A model generated the notes under the pieces. That model saw only the letters and a program-made list of their open reading frames with translations. It searched no databases and had not been told where the DNA came from. Of a stretch of DNA of 64,000 bases, positions 49,931 to 58,495 are shown in pieces. The stretch covers positions 58,012 to 122,011 of the forward strand of contig JBIQKZ010000014.1 of NCBI GenBank assembly GCA_044464765.1, written 5' to 3'. The stretch is from JBIQKZ01 sp044464765 (GTDB taxonomy: Bacteria > Pseudomonadota > Gammaproteobacteria > Burkholderiales > Burkholderiaceae_B). The position numbers and the translations under genes were made by a program. Positions within the stretch are counted from its first letter, which is position 1, and each line of letters opens with the position of its first letter.

Positions 49931-50665
49931 TTAATTATTGAACAGGCTTTCGGGCAAATGCTTGACGGCTTCGAACGTCAGGCTGATATGCTCGGCCAGG
50001 ATCGCACAGGCTTGTGCCGCGTCGCGTGCAAGCGCGGCATCCAGGATGGCTTGGTGCTCGCCATGCACGTCGCGGGGGATGGGCTTGCGGGTGACGACCA
50101 GCCGGCGATAGCGTTCGGCCTGTTGATACAGAATCCCCAGAAAATGGCGCATCCAGGGCGAGGCGCAGGCGCTGATCAGGGCTTGATGGTATTCGCGGTT
50201 GCGGTTTTCCCATTCGTCGAACCGCTCGGAGGGGTTCGACGACAGCCGCTTTTCAGCCAGATCGAGCCGGTGGAAGGCGGCTACGATGCGGCCTTCCCAC
50301 ACGTCGTCGCCGTGCGTGATGGATTGTTTGAGCGCTTCGCATTCGAGCAGGATGCGGGTTTGCGTGATGTCGTTGAAGTCGGCGATGGAAATGGGCTTGA
50401 CGTGGAAACCGCGTTGGTCCTGGGCAATGACCAGGGCATCGCTGACCAGCAAGGCCAGCGCTTCGCGCAGCGTGCCGGCGCCCACGCCGTAAGAGTCTTT
50501 TAAATGCTCAACCCGCAGTCTGGCGCCCGGAGCGAGCCGGCCTTCGATAATGTCGCGCCGCAGGTTGTGATAGGCCGCGCCCACCAGCGTTTTGGTGGAG
50601 GCGTTACTGTGTATGTCGGCCTGTGGGCCAACGGGCGGGGAACCATCGGTAGAAGAATCCAACAT
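49931..50665 (-). CDS. GntR-family (FadR-type) regulator of the meta-cleavage genes
   Basis: A 244-residue regulator. The winged HTH is LVGAAYHNLRRDIIEGRLAPGARLRVEHLKDSYGVGAGTLREALALLVSDALV (residues ~30-85). The all-helical FCD ligand domain follows with metal-site-like histidines (NREYHQALISAC, HQAILDAAL). Divergent from the semialdehyde dehydrogenase operon with a 291-bp control region between. It probably responds to a dicarboxylic or keto acid intermediate of that pathway. Confidence 0.85.
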   Translation of the reverse strand: MLDSSTDGSPPVGPQADIHSNASTKTLVGAAYHNLRRDIIEGRLAPGARLRVEHLKDSYGVGAGTLREALALLVSDALVIAQDQRGFHVKPISIADFNDITQTRILLECEALKQSITHGDDVWEGRIVAAFHRLDLAEKRLSSNPSERFDEWENRNREYHQALISACASPWMRHFLGILYQQAERYRRLVVTRKPIPRDVHGEHQAILDAALARDAAQACAILAEHISLTFEAVKHLPESLFNN

Positions 50666-50956
50666 GGGCAGCCAGTATTCAACAATCAGGAAAAAGTACT
50701 GCTTTGAAGACAGTTATCGCAGTGCGTTTGAAGCACTACTTTAAGGGCAGGTAATGCAGTGTACCTCATTGTTTATTACAATGCCCGAATTATTTATATT
50801 TTAATTAAATCTCGACAATTTCTATTGACGGCGATATTTTATGGAATTATCCTTGCTTCTTGGCCATGTGCAAGCCCACAGGAATAAGCATCCACAGACA
50901 GGTGCTTATTCCCTACCGCACGGCGGAACCGTTGTAGTTCGACTAGAGATAGACAA
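50666..50956. promoter_or_regulatory. Control region between the GntR regulator and the meta-cleavage operon
   Basis: An AT-rich 291-bp gap. CATTGT-TTATT-ACAATG (50767-50783) is a perfect interrupted palindrome and a good GntR operator candidate. AGTGC (50721-50725) and GCACT (50733-50737) form a second, shorter one. TTGACG near 50825 may be a -35. Confidence 0.45.
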
Positions 50957-52411
50957 ATGACAGATTTCAAGAATTTTATTAATGGCAAATGGGTTGGCTC
51001 AGACGTCACGTTTGAAAAGCGCAATCCTGTGGACAACAGCCTTGTCGGCATGGTGCACGAGGCGGGCCGGGCAGATGTCGATGCCGCCGTGCGCGCGGCC
51101 CGAGCGGCCTTGAATGGCCCCTGGAGCAAGCTGACGGTGCAACAGCGCACCGAGCTTTTGCATGGGGTTGTGGACGGCATCATGAAGCGTTTCGACGAGT
51201 TCCTCGAGGCCGAGATCAAGGACACCGGCAAGCCGCACAGCCTGGCCAGCCATGTGGATATTCCGCGGGGTGCAGCCAACTTTCAGATCTTTGCCGACCT
51301 GTTCCGCAATATTCCCGACGAAACCTTTTCCATGGATACGCCCGACAAGGGGCGGGCGATCAACTATGGGGTGCGCGCGCCGCGTGGTGTCATCGGTGTG
51401 ATCTGCCCGTGGAACCTGCCTTTGTTGCTCATGACCTGGAAAGTCGGGCCGGCGCTGGCCTGCGGCAATACGGTGGTGGTCAAGCCTTCGGAAGACACGC
51501 CCGCCACCGCCACGCTGTTGGGCGAAGTGATGAAAGAGGTGGGCATACCCGATGGCGTTTACAACGTCATCCATGGCTTCGGACCTGATTCCGCGGGCCA
51601 GTTCCTGACCGAGCATCCCGATGTGGATGGCATTACCTTCACCGGTGAAACCCGCACAGGCGAGGCCATTATGAAAGCCGCCGCCAACGGCGTGCGCGCC
51701 GTGTCGTTCGAACTGGGTGGAAAGAATCCGGGTATTGTCTTTGCCGATGCGGATTTCGACAAGGCGGTGGCAGGGATCGCCCGGTCGTCGTTCGAGAACT
51801 CGGGGCAGGTTTGCCTGGGCACCGAGCGTGTTTACGTGCAGCGGCCGCTCTTCGATCGCTTTGTCGCTGCCCTTAAGGAAAAGGCCGAATCGTTCAAGCT
51901 GGGCCGACCAGACGAGCCGGGCATGAACTTCGGCCCTTTGGTGTCGTTGCAGCACCGCGAAAAGGTGCTGGGCTACTACCAGAAGGCGCGCGACTTGGGT
52001 GCCACTGTGGTTACCGGCGGAGGGGTGCCCGACATGCCCGACGACCTGAAAGAGGGGGCCTGGGTACAGCCCACCATCTGGACGGGCCTGCCTGAAGATT
52101 CACCCATCATTCGCGAAGAGATTTTCGGTCCGTGCTGCCATATTGCGCCATTTGACACCGAGGAAGAGGTCATCGCCCTGGCCAACGACACGCCTTACGG
52201 GCTTGCCGCCACGGTCTGGACGCAAAATCTTTCAACCGCGCATCGCCTGGGCGCCGCCCTGGAGGTCGGCTTGTGCTGGATCAACTCCTGGTTCTTGCGG
52301 GATCTGCGCACCTCGTTTGGCGGTGCAAAGCAGTCGGGCATTGGCCGTGAAGGTGGCGTACACTCACTAGAGTTCTATACCGAGTTGCGCAACGTTTGCA
52401 TCAAGCTTTAA
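50957..52411 (+). CDS. 2-Hydroxymuconic semialdehyde dehydrogenase
   Basis: A 484-residue aldehyde dehydrogenase of the DmpC/XylG/AmnC group. Motifs: CPWNLPLLLMTWKVGPAL, ELGGKNPGIVF (Glu), NSGQVCLGTERVYV (catalytic Cys), and the group-specific end LCWINSWFLRDLRTSFGGAKQSG and HSLEFYTELRNVCIKL. It oxidises the ring-cleavage product 2-hydroxymuconic (or 2-aminomuconic) semialdehyde with NAD. First gene of the lower meta-pathway operon. DmpC versus AmnC cannot be settled from sequence. Confidence 0.88.
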   Translation: MTDFKNFINGKWVGSDVTFEKRNPVDNSLVGMVHEAGRADVDAAVRAARAALNGPWSKLTVQQRTELLHGVVDGIMKRFDEFLEAEIKDTGKPHSLASHVDIPRGAANFQIFADLFRNIPDETFSMDTPDKGRAINYGVRAPRGVIGVICPWNLPLLLMTWKVGPALACGNTVVVKPSEDTPATATLLGEVMKEVGIPDGVYNVIHGFGPDSAGQFLTEHPDVDGITFTGETRTGEAIMKAAANGVRAVSFELGGKNPGIVFADADFDKAVAGIARSSFENSGQVCLGTERVYVQRPLFDRFVAALKEKAESFKLGRPDEPGMNFGPLVSLQHREKVLGYYQKARDLGATVVTGGGVPDMPDDLKEGAWVQPTIWTGLPEDSPIIREEIFGPCCHIAPFDTEEEVIALANDTPYGLAATVWTQNLSTAHRLGAALEVGLCWINSWFLRDLRTSFGGAKQSGIGREGGVHSLEFYTELRNVCIKL

Positions 52412-52450
52412 GCTTTCTTCCAGGCCAAGCCTTCCAACCATTTACTAGTC

Positions 52451-53236
52451 ATGAACGATCAGAGAATACAGCAGTACGGCGACGCCTTGTATCAGGCGCT
52501 TGATACCCGCCAGGCCATCGACCCCCTCACCCAGTCCGAGCCAGACATCACGATCCAGGACGCCTACCAGATCCAGCTGCGCATGATCGACCAGCGGCTG
52601 GCCGCGCGTAAAGAAACCGTGGTGGGCAAGAAGATCGGCGTCACCAGTCAAGTGGTCATGGACATGCTCAAGGTGAATCAACCCGACTTCGGCCACCTCA
52701 CGTCGGGGATGGTGTTTGGCGATGGCGAAGCGATTGCCTTGAATACCCTGATTGCACCCCGGGCCGAAGGTGAAATCGCCTTCGTATTGAAGCGCGATCT
52801 AAGCGGCCCCGGCGTTACAGCCGCCGATGTGATCCGGGCAACCGAGTACGTGCTGCCGTGTTTCGAAATCGTGGATTCGCGCGTGCGCGACTGGAAAATC
52901 AAGATCCAGGACACGGTGGCCGATAATGCGTCATCAGGCGTGTTCGTGCTGGGCGATGCCGCCGCCGATCCACGCAAGCTCGATTTGTCGCTGGTGGGCA
53001 TGACGCTTGAAAAGAATGGTGAAATCCTTGCCACCGGCGCCGGTGCCGCCGCGCTGGGCCACCCCGTGAACGCGGTTGCCTGGCTCGCCAATACACTGGG
53101 CAGCCTGGGCATGAGCCTGCGCGCCGGCGAGGTGATTCTTTCGGGCTCGCTGGCGGCCATGATCCCCGTCTCCGACCCTTGCAGTTTGCGCGTCACCCTG
53201 GGCGGAATCGGCTCGGTAGGCGTAAGATTTATCTAA
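52451..53236 (+). CDS. 2-Keto-4-pentenoate hydratase
   Basis: A 261-residue member of the hydratase/decarboxylase family, DmpE/XylJ-like: VGKKIGVTSQVVMDMLKVNQPDFGHLTSGMV, APRAEGEIAFVLKRDLSGPGV, FEIVDSRVRDWKIKIQDTVADNASSG. It adds water to 2-oxopent-4-enoate to give 4-hydroxy-2-oxovalerate. The paralogue next door has MKQMGVV and YRDFKFDLKSVV, typical of the decarboxylase, which supports this assignment. Confidence 0.86.
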   Translation: MNDQRIQQYGDALYQALDTRQAIDPLTQSEPDITIQDAYQIQLRMIDQRLAARKETVVGKKIGVTSQVVMDMLKVNQPDFGHLTSGMVFGDGEAIALNTLIAPRAEGEIAFVLKRDLSGPGVTAADVIRATEYVLPCFEIVDSRVRDWKIKIQDTVADNASSGVFVLGDAAADPRKLDLSLVGMTLEKNGEILATGAGAAALGHPVNAVAWLANTLGSLGMSLRAGEVILSGSLAAMIPVSDPCSLRVTLGGIGSVGVRFI

Positions 53237-53248
53237 TTAGGAAATGTA

Positions 53249-54037
53249 ATGGCGCTTGATACCGCAACCATACAGAAGCTGGCTGAGCATCTGGACAACG
53301 CTGAAACTCAATGCCGGGATATCACCAAGATTACCGATGATTATCCCGAGATGGATTGGGACGACGCCTATGCTATCCAGGATGCCTTGCGCGCACTCAA
53401 AGAGTCGCGTGGGGTTCGTATTGCCGGCTTGAAAATGGGCCTGACCTCGCATGCCAAGATGAAGCAAATGGGCGTCGTTGATCCCGTGCGCGGCTTCCTG
53501 ACCGACTACGGCATGGTGGCCGATGGCGGCGAATGCGATACCGCGGGCCTCATCCATCCCAAGGTCGAAGCGGAAATCGCTTTCGTCACCAAGGCGCCGT
53601 TGTCGGGTCCAGGCTGTCATATCGGGGCGGTGCTGGCGGCAACCGACTTTGTTTTACCCGCGGTCGAAGTCATCGACTCGCGTTATCGCGATTTCAAGTT
53701 CGACCTGAAAAGCGTCGTCGCCGATAACACCTCGGCCGCCCGGTACGTGGTTGGGGGTTCGGCTCGCAGCCCGCTGGGCCTGGATTTGAAGAACCTTGGC
53801 GTTGTGATGGAAAAGAATGGCCAGGTGGTTGCCATTGCAGCAGGGGCCGCCGTGTTGGGGCATCCCGCCCAAAGTGTCGCCATGCTGGCTAATATGCTGG
53901 GTGCTCGCGGAGAGGAAATCCCCGCAGGCACATTGATACTAACAGGCGGTGTAACCGAAGCGGTAGCGGTTGAAAAGGGCGATAGCATCAATGTGCGCTA
54001 TCAGCACCTGGGCTCCGTTTCCATGCGCTTCGTCTAA
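53249..54037 (+). CDS. 4-Oxalocrotonate decarboxylase
   Basis: A 262-residue DmpH/XylI-type enzyme of the same fold as the preceding hydratase: LKMGLTSHAKMKQMGVVDPVRGFLTDYGM, HPKVEAEIAFVTKAPLSGPGC, EVIDSRYRDFKFDLKSVVADNTSA. It decarboxylates 2-oxo-3-hexenedioate and usually forms a complex with the hydratase. Gap of 12 bases; AGGAAA precedes ATG 53249. Confidence 0.87.
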   Translation: MALDTATIQKLAEHLDNAETQCRDITKITDDYPEMDWDDAYAIQDALRALKESRGVRIAGLKMGLTSHAKMKQMGVVDPVRGFLTDYGMVADGGECDTAGLIHPKVEAEIAFVTKAPLSGPGCHIGAVLAATDFVLPAVEVIDSRYRDFKFDLKSVVADNTSAARYVVGGSARSPLGLDLKNLGVVMEKNGQVVAIAAGAAVLGHPAQSVAMLANMLGARGEEIPAGTLILTGGVTEAVAVEKGDSINVRYQHLGSVSMRFV

Positions 54038-54081
54038 ACGGCGTTTCGCTCGGCGCATCGCGTCTGTACAAGGACATCGAC

Positions 54082-55026
54082 ATGACACAAACAGGAAAGA
54101 TCAAGGCAGCGATCATTGGTTCGGGCAATATCGGCACGGATCTGATGATCAAGGTGCTGCGTAACGGCAAGAATATCGAGATGGGCGCCTTGGTGGGCAT
54201 CGACCCGCAATCGGACGGCCTGGCTCGCGCGGAGCGCATGGGCGTTCCCACCACCGCCAAGGGTATTGACGGCCTGGTGGGCATGGCGGGGTTTTCCGAC
54301 ATCCGTATCGTGTTCGACGCGACCTCGGCGGGCGCGCACGCGCACCACAACAAGGTCTTGCAAGAACACGGGGTGCAGGTCATCGACCTGACGCCGGCGG
54401 CGATCGGGCCTTACGTCATTCCGGCGATCAACCTGGATGAAAAGCTGGATGCGCCCAACATCAATATGGTGACCTGCGGCGGCCAGGCCACCATCCCCAT
54501 CGTGAAGGCGGTGTCCAAGGTGGCCAAGGTGCATTATGCGGAAATCGTCGCGTCGATTTCCAGCCGCTCGGCCGGTCCGGGCACACGCGCCAATATCGAC
54601 GAGTTCACCGAGACCACCGCCAAGGCCATCGAAGTGCTTGGCGGGGCCACGCGCGGCAAGGCCATTATTGTGCTGAATCCGGCGGAACCGCCACTGATCA
54701 TGCGCGACACGGTGTTTACCTTGTCCGAGATTGCTGACCAGGAAGCCATCGAGGCCAGCGTCCAGCGCATGGTTGACGACGTGCAGCGCTACGTGCCGGG
54801 CTACCGCCTGAAGCAGAAAGTGCAGTTCGATATTTTTGACCAGGGCAACCCACTGAACGTGCCGGGCCTGGGCAAACTGACCGGCCTGAAAACCTCGGTC
54901 TTTCTCGAGGTCGAGGGCGCCGCGCACTACCTGCCGGCGTACGCCGGCAATCTGGACATCATGACCTCGGCCGCGCTGGCGTGCGCCGAGCGTCTGGCCA
55001 GCACACGCATGAGCCTGACGGCGTAG
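54082..55026 (+). CDS. Acetaldehyde dehydrogenase (acylating), DmpF/MhpF type
   Basis: A 314-residue NAD- and CoA-dependent dehydrogenase turning acetaldehyde into acetyl-CoA. IIGSGNIGTDLMIKVLR is the Rossmann motif; catalytic Cys is in NMVTCGGQATIPIV (~residue 133). It is followed by the aldolase with which it forms a channelling complex. Full length. Confidence 0.95.
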   Translation: MTQTGKIKAAIIGSGNIGTDLMIKVLRNGKNIEMGALVGIDPQSDGLARAERMGVPTTAKGIDGLVGMAGFSDIRIVFDATSAGAHAHHNKVLQEHGVQVIDLTPAAIGPYVIPAINLDEKLDAPNINMVTCGGQATIPIVKAVSKVAKVHYAEIVASISSRSAGPGTRANIDEFTETTAKAIEVLGGATRGKAIIVLNPAEPPLIMRDTVFTLSEIADQEAIEASVQRMVDDVQRYVPGYRLKQKVQFDIFDQGNPLNVPGLGKLTGLKTSVFLEVEGAAHYLPAYAGNLDIMTSAALACAERLASTRMSLTA

Positions 55027-55052
55027 CGCGATGGCATTGCAAGGAGTCAATC

Positions 55053-56102
55053 ATGAGTGATCAAAAACTTTATATCTCTGACGTGACGTTGCGCGACGGC
55101 AGTCACGCCATCCGTCATCAGTACAGCATTGCCAACGTCAAGCAAATTGCCAGGGCGCTTGATCAGGCCCGCGTCGACTCGATCGAAGTGGCCCACGGCG
55201 ATGGGTTGTCGGGATCCAGCTTCAATTACGGGTTTGGCGCGCATACCGACCTGGAATGGATTGAAGCGGTGGCTGAAACGGTCAGCCATGCCAAAGTCGC
55301 CACCCTGCTGCTGCCGGGCGTGGGCACGGTGCACGATCTGCGGGCCGCCTACGATGCGGGTGCGCGTATTGTGCGGGTGGCCACCCATTGCACCGAGGCC
55401 GATATCTCCAAGCAGCATATCGAGTATGCGCGCGAACTGGGCATGGACACGGTGGGCTTTCTCATGATGAGCCACATGAATGAGCCGGCCAAGCTCGCGC
55501 AGCAGGCCAAGCTGATGGAAAGCTATGGCGCCACCTGCATCTATGTGGTCGATTCGGGCGGTGCGCTTAGCATGAACGATGTGCGCGACCGTTTTCGTGC
55601 GTTTAAAGATGTGCTTAAGCCCGAAACCCACACCGGCATGCACGCCCACCATAATTTGTCGCTGGGGGTGGCCAATTCCATTGTGGCGGTCGAAGAGGGG
55701 TGCAACCGCATCGATGCCAGCCTGGCGGGCATGGGCGCTGGGGCGGGCAATGCGCCGCTCGAGGTGTTTATTGCGGCGGCCGAGCGCCTGGGCTGGAATC
55801 ATGGGTGCGACCTGTACACGTTGATGGACGCGGCCGACGATATCGTGCGTCCGTTGCAGGACCGTCCGGTGCGGGTCGACCGCGAAACCTTGGCCTTGGG
55901 CTATGCGGGGGTGTATTCCAGCTTTTTGCGCCATGCCGAGGCGGCTGCGCAAAAGTATGGTTTGTCGACCGTGGATATTCTGGTCGAGCTGGGGCGCCGG
56001 CGCATGGTGGGCGGCCAAGAGGACATGATTGTCGATGTGGCGCTGGATTTGCTGCAGAAGCAGCCGCAATCGCAAGAGCGTGTGCAGCAGCACACGGCGT
56101 AA
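55053..56102 (+). CDS. 4-Hydroxy-2-oxovalerate aldolase, DmpG/MhpE type
   Basis: A 349-residue class II aldolase splitting 4-hydroxy-2-oxovalerate into pyruvate and acetaldehyde. VTLRDGSHAIRHQYS holds the metal-binding Asp and acid/base His, and HAHHNLSLGVAN the metal histidines; IDASLAGMGAGAGNAPLE is conserved. AAGGAG precedes ATG 55053, so the longer frame from 54981, which overlaps the dehydrogenase, is not used. Forms a complex with the preceding enzyme. Confidence 0.95.
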   Translation: MSDQKLYISDVTLRDGSHAIRHQYSIANVKQIARALDQARVDSIEVAHGDGLSGSSFNYGFGAHTDLEWIEAVAETVSHAKVATLLLPGVGTVHDLRAAYDAGARIVRVATHCTEADISKQHIEYARELGMDTVGFLMMSHMNEPAKLAQQAKLMESYGATCIYVVDSGGALSMNDVRDRFRAFKDVLKPETHTGMHAHHNLSLGVANSIVAVEEGCNRIDASLAGMGAGAGNAPLEVFIAAAERLGWNHGCDLYTLMDAADDIVRPLQDRPVRVDRETLALGYAGVYSSFLRHAEAAAQKYGLSTVDILVELGRRRMVGGQEDMIVDVALDLLQKQPQSQERVQQHTA

Positions 56103-56148
56103 GCCGAAGCCCGCGTTACATAACTCGAACACATCCAGGAGAACCGTT

Positions 56149-57018
56149 GTGACCAATGCCAGTGCGGCAGCCAATCGGGTGCATTGCTCGGAAGATCAGT
56201 CCGAAGACCAGTACAACCTGGTCAAGGTATTCCCCCATTACCCGACCCTGCGTGAAGCTTGGCTGATGGATAGCGCCGAGTTGCGCAAGCGCGATGGCGT
56301 GAAGGTGGACCTTGCTTATGGCGACCAGCCCTTGCAAAACCTTGATTACTACCCGGCGGGAGGCTTGGCCCAGCCTTTGCTGATTTTTGTTCATGGCGGC
56401 TACTGGCAGCGTGGCGACAAGGGCGACGTAGGCTTTATTGGCAAGCCGTATCTAGACGCCGGAATCAATGTGGCTTCAATCAATTATTCACTGGCGCCTG
56501 ACGCCCCGATTGAAGACATGGTCACCGAGGTGCGCCAAGCGATTTCCTGGTTGGCGGGTCGTGCCGGCGAGCTGGGTTTCGACGCCCGGCGCATTTCGCT
56601 GATGGGGCATTCTGCAGGCGGGCACCTGGTTAGCATGATGGTTGCGCAAACCGGCGCCGATGCTGCGTTGTTGCCTGCCATCGCCAATGTCTTCGGCATT
56701 AGCGGTGTATACGATTTACCACCCCTGCTGCCGTCGTCGGTCAACAATGCGCTGGGGCTGGATCACGCCCGCGCCGAGGCGCTGAGCCCTATCGTGTATC
56801 AAGAGCCGGCATCCAGCGCTGTGTATACCTTTGTCGGCGAAGGTGAAACGGCGCAGTTTCACGAGCAGGCACACGCCCTCGGGCGCGCCTGGCCGTCTGT
56901 GCGCGCCAATCATGTGGTGCCGGATAGCGATCACTTCAGCATCCTCAATGTATTGGCTGATGCCGCCTCGCCATCGTCAAAAGCCATTGTCAAGGCCATA
57001 TTGAACGGCAACCCGTAG
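56149..57018 (+). CDS. Alpha/beta hydrolase of the arylformamidase/esterase type
   Basis: A 289-residue alpha/beta hydrolase. The oxyanion motif is FVHGGYWQRGDK, the nucleophile elbow LMGHSAGGHLVSMM, and DSDHFSIL carries the likely catalytic His. The HGGYW signature is common in kynurenine-formamidase-like and carbamate or formamide hydrolases. GTG 56149 follows AGGAGAACC. Last gene of the meta-pathway operon before a terminator. It may deformylate or de-esterify an early intermediate; unproven. Confidence 0.72.
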   Translation: MTNASAAANRVHCSEDQSEDQYNLVKVFPHYPTLREAWLMDSAELRKRDGVKVDLAYGDQPLQNLDYYPAGGLAQPLLIFVHGGYWQRGDKGDVGFIGKPYLDAGINVASINYSLAPDAPIEDMVTEVRQAISWLAGRAGELGFDARRISLMGHSAGGHLVSMMVAQTGADAALLPAIANVFGISGVYDLPPLLPSSVNNALGLDHARAEALSPIVYQEPASSAVYTFVGEGETAQFHEQAHALGRAWPSVRANHVVPDSDHFSILNVLADAASPSSKAIVKAILNGNP

Positions 57019-57048
57019 TGCATTAGAACGTTGTACGATCTATGATGT

Positions 57049-57083
57049 ATGGTTGTCGGCATGGGCCGACAACCATTTTTTTT
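57049..57083 (+). terminator. Terminator closing the meta-pathway operon
   Basis: ATGGTTGTCGGC (57049-57060) pairs with GCCGACAACCAT (57065-57076) around ATGG, followed by a run of eight T. Confidence 0.88.
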
Positions 57084-57120
57084 ACCTTTTTTCCGCCGGG
57101 TCATTCCACGGTGGAAAAGC

Positions 57121-57138
57121 GCCCCTGTGGGGCATTTT
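57121..57138 (+). terminator. Small hairpin with T-run directly before bioA (possible attenuator)
   Basis: GCCCC-TGT-GGGGC followed by ATTTTT, ending two bases before the bioA ribosome site GGAG at 57140-57143. Its location allows transcriptional attenuation or masking of the ribosome site. Confidence 0.5.
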
Positions 57139-57148
57139 TGGAGCGATT

Positions 57149-58495
57149 TTGAGCAAGCCTGAGAAAGCGGGTGCGCATGACTGGGTAGCGCGCAGCCTGC
57201 GTAGCGTGTGGCATCCTTGCACGCAGATGCAGCATCACGAAACAATCCCCTTGCTGCCCGTCAGCCATGGCAAAGGGGTGTGGCTCTACGATCAACAAGG
57301 CAATCGTTATCTGGATGCCATCAGTTCCTGGTGGGTCAATTTGTTCGGCCATGCCAATCCCCGCATTAACGCCGCGTTGAAGGATCAACTGGATCGGTTG
57401 GAACACGCCATGCTGGCGGGGTTCACACATGAGCCGGTGGTGCTGCTTTCCGAACGGCTGACGGCGCTGACAGGCGGCCGGTTGGGCCATAGCTTCTACG
57501 CCTCCGACGGTGCTTCGGCTGTCGAGATTGCTTTGAAGATGAGCTTTCATTATTGGCGCAATGTCGGCCAGGCCGGCAAGCAGGAGTTTGTCTGCCTGCA
57601 AGGCAGTTACCACGGCGAAACCATGGGTGCGCTGTCGGTTACCGACGTTACGCTGTTTCGCGACGCCTACGGGCCTTTGCTGCGAAAATCCCATGTGATT
57701 GAATCGCCGGATGCCCGCAACGCCTTGGCCGGCGAAACCCCGCAAGACGTCGCGCGTCGGGCGGCGGTGCTGCTGGAGCGGCTTTTTGAAGAGCGTGCCG
57801 AACATATTGCCGCCATCATTGTCGAGCCGCTGGTGCAGTGCGCCACCGGCATGGCCATGTACGATCCGCTTTACCTGTCGTTGGTGCGAGAGCTTTGCGA
57901 TCGCTTCAATATCCATTTGATCGCAGACGAGATCGCGGTTGGTTGCGGCCGGACGGGCACTTTTTTTGCGTGCGAGCAGGCCAATATATGGCCGGATTTC
58001 ATCTGCCTGTCCAAGGGCATTAGCGGCGGCTATCTGCCGTTGTCGCTGGTCATGACACGCGATGATATTTATCAGGCCTTCTATAGCGACAAGCTGGCCC
58101 GTGGGTTCCTGCATTCGCACTCGTACACTGGCAACCCGCTGGCGTGTAGGGCGGCGCTGGCCACGTTGGATATTTTCGAACAGGATAATGTGCTGGAGGC
58201 AAACCGGACGCTTGCCGCTGAGCTGTCCCAAGCACTGGCGCCGGTGACCGAGCATCCCAAGGCCCGGCATTTTCGCCAGTGCGGAATGATCTGGGCGTTT
58301 GACGCCATGCTGGAACCGGAAAGCAAGTCCACATTCGCCGGACGCTTCTTTAGCGCCGCGCTTGAACGGGAATTGCTGGTTCGGCCCATCGGCGCAACGG
58401 TTTATTTGATGCCGCCCTATATTCTGGATGAAGTGGAGGTTCAGCATCTTGCTGCAGGCGTTTTGTCTGTATTTGAACAGGTGACGCGTGGCTGA
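57149..58495 (+). CDS. bioA: Adenosylmethionine-8-amino-7-oxononanoate aminotransferase
   Basis: A 448-residue class III PLP aminotransferase making 7,8-diaminopelargonate for biotin. WHPCTQMQHHE, SSWWVNLFGHANP, SDGASAVEIALKMSFHYW and DEIAVGCGRTGTFFACEQ fit BioA, with the PLP lysine in CLSKGISGG. I chose TTG 57149 because GGAG lies at 57140-57143 and homology begins close after; the frame is open to 57053, within the preceding terminator. It overlaps bioF by eight bases. Confidence 0.94.
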   Translation: MSKPEKAGAHDWVARSLRSVWHPCTQMQHHETIPLLPVSHGKGVWLYDQQGNRYLDAISSWWVNLFGHANPRINAALKDQLDRLEHAMLAGFTHEPVVLLSERLTALTGGRLGHSFYASDGASAVEIALKMSFHYWRNVGQAGKQEFVCLQGSYHGETMGALSVTDVTLFRDAYGPLLRKSHVIESPDARNALAGETPQDVARRAAVLLERLFEERAEHIAAIIVEPLVQCATGMAMYDPLYLSLVRELCDRFNIHLIADEIAVGCGRTGTFFACEQANIWPDFICLSKGISGGYLPLSLVMTRDDIYQAFYSDKLARGFLHSHSYTGNPLACRAALATLDIFEQDNVLEANRTLAAELSQALAPVTEHPKARHFRQCGMIWAFDAMLEPESKSTFAGRFFSAALERELLVRPIGATVYLMPPYILDEVEVQHLAAGVLSVFEQVTRG

